Source: DATGZX01 sp035296965
Lineage (GTDB): Bacteria > Planctomycetota > Planctomycetia > Gemmatales > Gemmataceae
Direction of reading: 5' to 3'
NCBI GenBank assembly: GCA_035296965.1
Contig: DATGZX010000114.1
Location: 119,276-183,275, forward strand
Length of the DNA stretch: 64,000 bases
In this document: in pieces, positions 62,928 to 64,000 of the stretch
Layout of the letters: every line of letters begins with the position of its first letter
Numbering within the stretch: position 1 is the first letter of the stretch
The notes under the pieces: generated by a model
The model's database searches: none
Seen by the model: only the letters and a program-made list of their open reading frames with translations
Told to the model about the DNA's origin: nothing
Made by a program: the position numbers and the translations under genes

Positions 62928-63821
62928 ATGACCACAGATACTTCCGGCCCGCAAGAGGATCGACGGCTGCGCACCTACCAAGAGGCCGTGGCCATCATCA
63001 CCGGGGGCGCATCTGGGATCGGCAGGGCCCTTGCCGAAGAACTGAGCCGGCGTGGCGCCGAAGTGGTTTTGGCCGACCGCCAGATCGAACTCGCAGAGGA
63101 AGTCGCAGAGGGAATCCGCGAAGCCGGAGGCATGGCAACCGCTGCGGAAGTCGATGTCACGGATTTTGCGGCCATGCAGAGCCTGGTGCAGAACACGCTA
63201 GCAACTCTTGGCCGCCTCGATTATTTCTTCAACAACGCCGGCATCGGCATTGGCGGCGAGGTGCGGCATTACGAGATCGAAGATTGGCATCAAATCCTCG
63301 ACGTAAACCTCCACGGCGTCGTCCATGGCATTCAGGCGGCCTACCCCATCATGATCCAGCAGGGCTATGGCCATATCGTCAACACCGCATCCATGGCCGG
63401 ATTGATGCCGGCTCCCTGGTCGGTCAGCTACGCTGCCACCAAGCATGCCGTGGTTGGCCTTTCCACATCCCTGCGCATCGAGGCGGCCGCGCTTGGCGTG
63501 CGCATCAGTGTGCTCTGCCCGGGCGTGATCGACACTCCCATCCTGCAGAGTGCGGGAAAGTATGGCAAAATGTTGCAGCCAATTGCGCCGGAAGTGCAGC
63601 GTGCCTATTGGCGGCGCCTGCGCCCCATGCCGGCGGACCGTTTCGCCTACCGTACCTTGAACGCGCTGGCCAGGAATCAGGCGATCATCGTCTTGCCGTC
63701 GTGGTGGCGGATCATCTGGTGGATCAACCGCTTGTCTCCTTCCCTCGGCCTCCATCTGAGCAGAAGATTCTATAGTGCGGCGCTGAAGGCCATGCTGGCG
63801 GAAGGAGATGGGTACCGCTGA
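62928..63821 (+). CDS. SDR-family oxidoreductase
   Basis: This 297-residue classical short-chain dehydrogenase has the nucleotide-binding motif TGGASGIG, NNAG, and the catalytic Ser-Tyr-Lys within NTASMAGL and SYAATKHA. The region after the NAD(P)-binding strand (VLADRQIELAEEV) has Asp, suggesting NAD preference. The C-terminal 60 residues contain a hydrophobic stretch (AIIVLPSWWRIIWWIN) that may touch the membrane, as in lipid-acting SDRs. The start is at 62928, with GAGAAGG 7 bases upstream; a TTG at 62910 is in frame but lacks this. The substrate is unknown. Confidence 0.9.
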   Translation: MTTDTSGPQEDRRLRTYQEAVAIITGGASGIGRALAEELSRRGAEVVLADRQIELAEEVAEGIREAGGMATAAEVDVTDFAAMQSLVQNTLATLGRLDYFFNNAGIGIGGEVRHYEIEDWHQILDVNLHGVVHGIQAAYPIMIQQGYGHIVNTASMAGLMPAPWSVSYAATKHAVVGLSTSLRIEAAALGVRISVLCPGVIDTPILQSAGKYGKMLQPIAPEVQRAYWRRLRPMPADRFAYRTLNALARNQAIIVLPSWWRIIWWINRLSPSLGLHLSRRFYSAALKAMLAEGDGYR

Positions 63822-64000
63822 TCGACCTCACATTCACCCCCGGTTTCTTGGCTGCACTCCCTGTAAGCGTTCACAGTGGTATTCGACTGCGCAGTCAGCG
63901 CAGAGTATTGCCCAGGTCGCGCCCCTGCTGGGGAACGAACGTAGTGTCTTGTAGGTCCCACCGTTGGTGTATCCAGGGTGTTCTTATATATGGCACGTGT

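Overview
The window is a GC-rich stretch of bacterial chromosome that most likely comes from the Planctomycetota, probably a Gemmataceae-like lineage. This is inferred from gene content: a giant exported protein at 57134-60331 with an N-terminal LEPLEERSLLT segment and DUF4214 repeats, a tricorn-type protease, a redoxin/cytochrome/copper-monooxygenase-like protein, a 14-repeat WD40 protein, tandem retropepsin-PDZ proteins, an ABC permease fused to a CPBP protease, and dispersed perfect palindromes between genes. No phage, transposase, CRISPR array, rRNA or complete tRNA was seen. The region reads as ordinary chromosome carrying many lineage-specific exported proteins.

Layout. 1-170 is the last piece of an isoleucyl-tRNA synthetase-like gene. 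257-2932 holds mqnE (futalosine route to menaquinone), a phosphatidylserine decarboxylase and a small hypothetical gene. 3145-13855 (minus strand) encodes exported or unknown proteins: the redoxin-cytochrome protein, two aspartic protease-PDZ paralogues, a 1337-residue protein of unknown function and a 913-residue secreted sugar-hydrolase-like protein. 14260-17666 holds a sugar-phosphate transferase and the WD40 protein. 17760-22951 holds a NatAB-like ABC exporter, divergent from a BlaI/BlaR1 regulatory pair that has a readable promoter and operator. 23236-33484 holds a membrane glycosyltransferase, an NRDE protein, a beta-sandwich protein, a TPR protein, a membrane protein with a tricorn protease, rplU and a secreted helical protein.

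33644-39628 appears metabolic: a FabH-like ketosynthase, an acyl-CoA dehydrogenase of the ACAD10/11 type, a histidine phosphatase, an APH-type kinase, a DUF6285 protein and an MFS transporter. The dehydrogenase, kinase and DUF6285 set resembles the LvaABC/ACAD10-11 route, in which 4-hydroxyacyl-CoAs are phosphorylated and then converted to enoyl-CoAs. 39896-43824 is an Mre11/Rad50-like nuclease-ATPase pair without a visible zinc hook. 43943-46673 holds queG, a class II cytochrome c and a two-gene ThDP-dependent decarboxylase. 46974-48875 is the archease-rtcB RNA ligase operon. 49101-53274 is a STAS/anti-sigma kinase pair followed by mutS and a cupin gene with a TTG start. 53297-56525 holds a ClC channel with CBS domains, an FmdB-type zinc ribbon and a rhomboid protease. 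57134-63821 holds the exported S8-like protease, the ABC-CPBP fusion and an SDR dehydrogenase.

Several starts were moved inward because a Shine-Dalgarno sequence or signal peptide favours the internal codon; this is stated entry by entry. All family assignments come from reading the translations. No database search was run.
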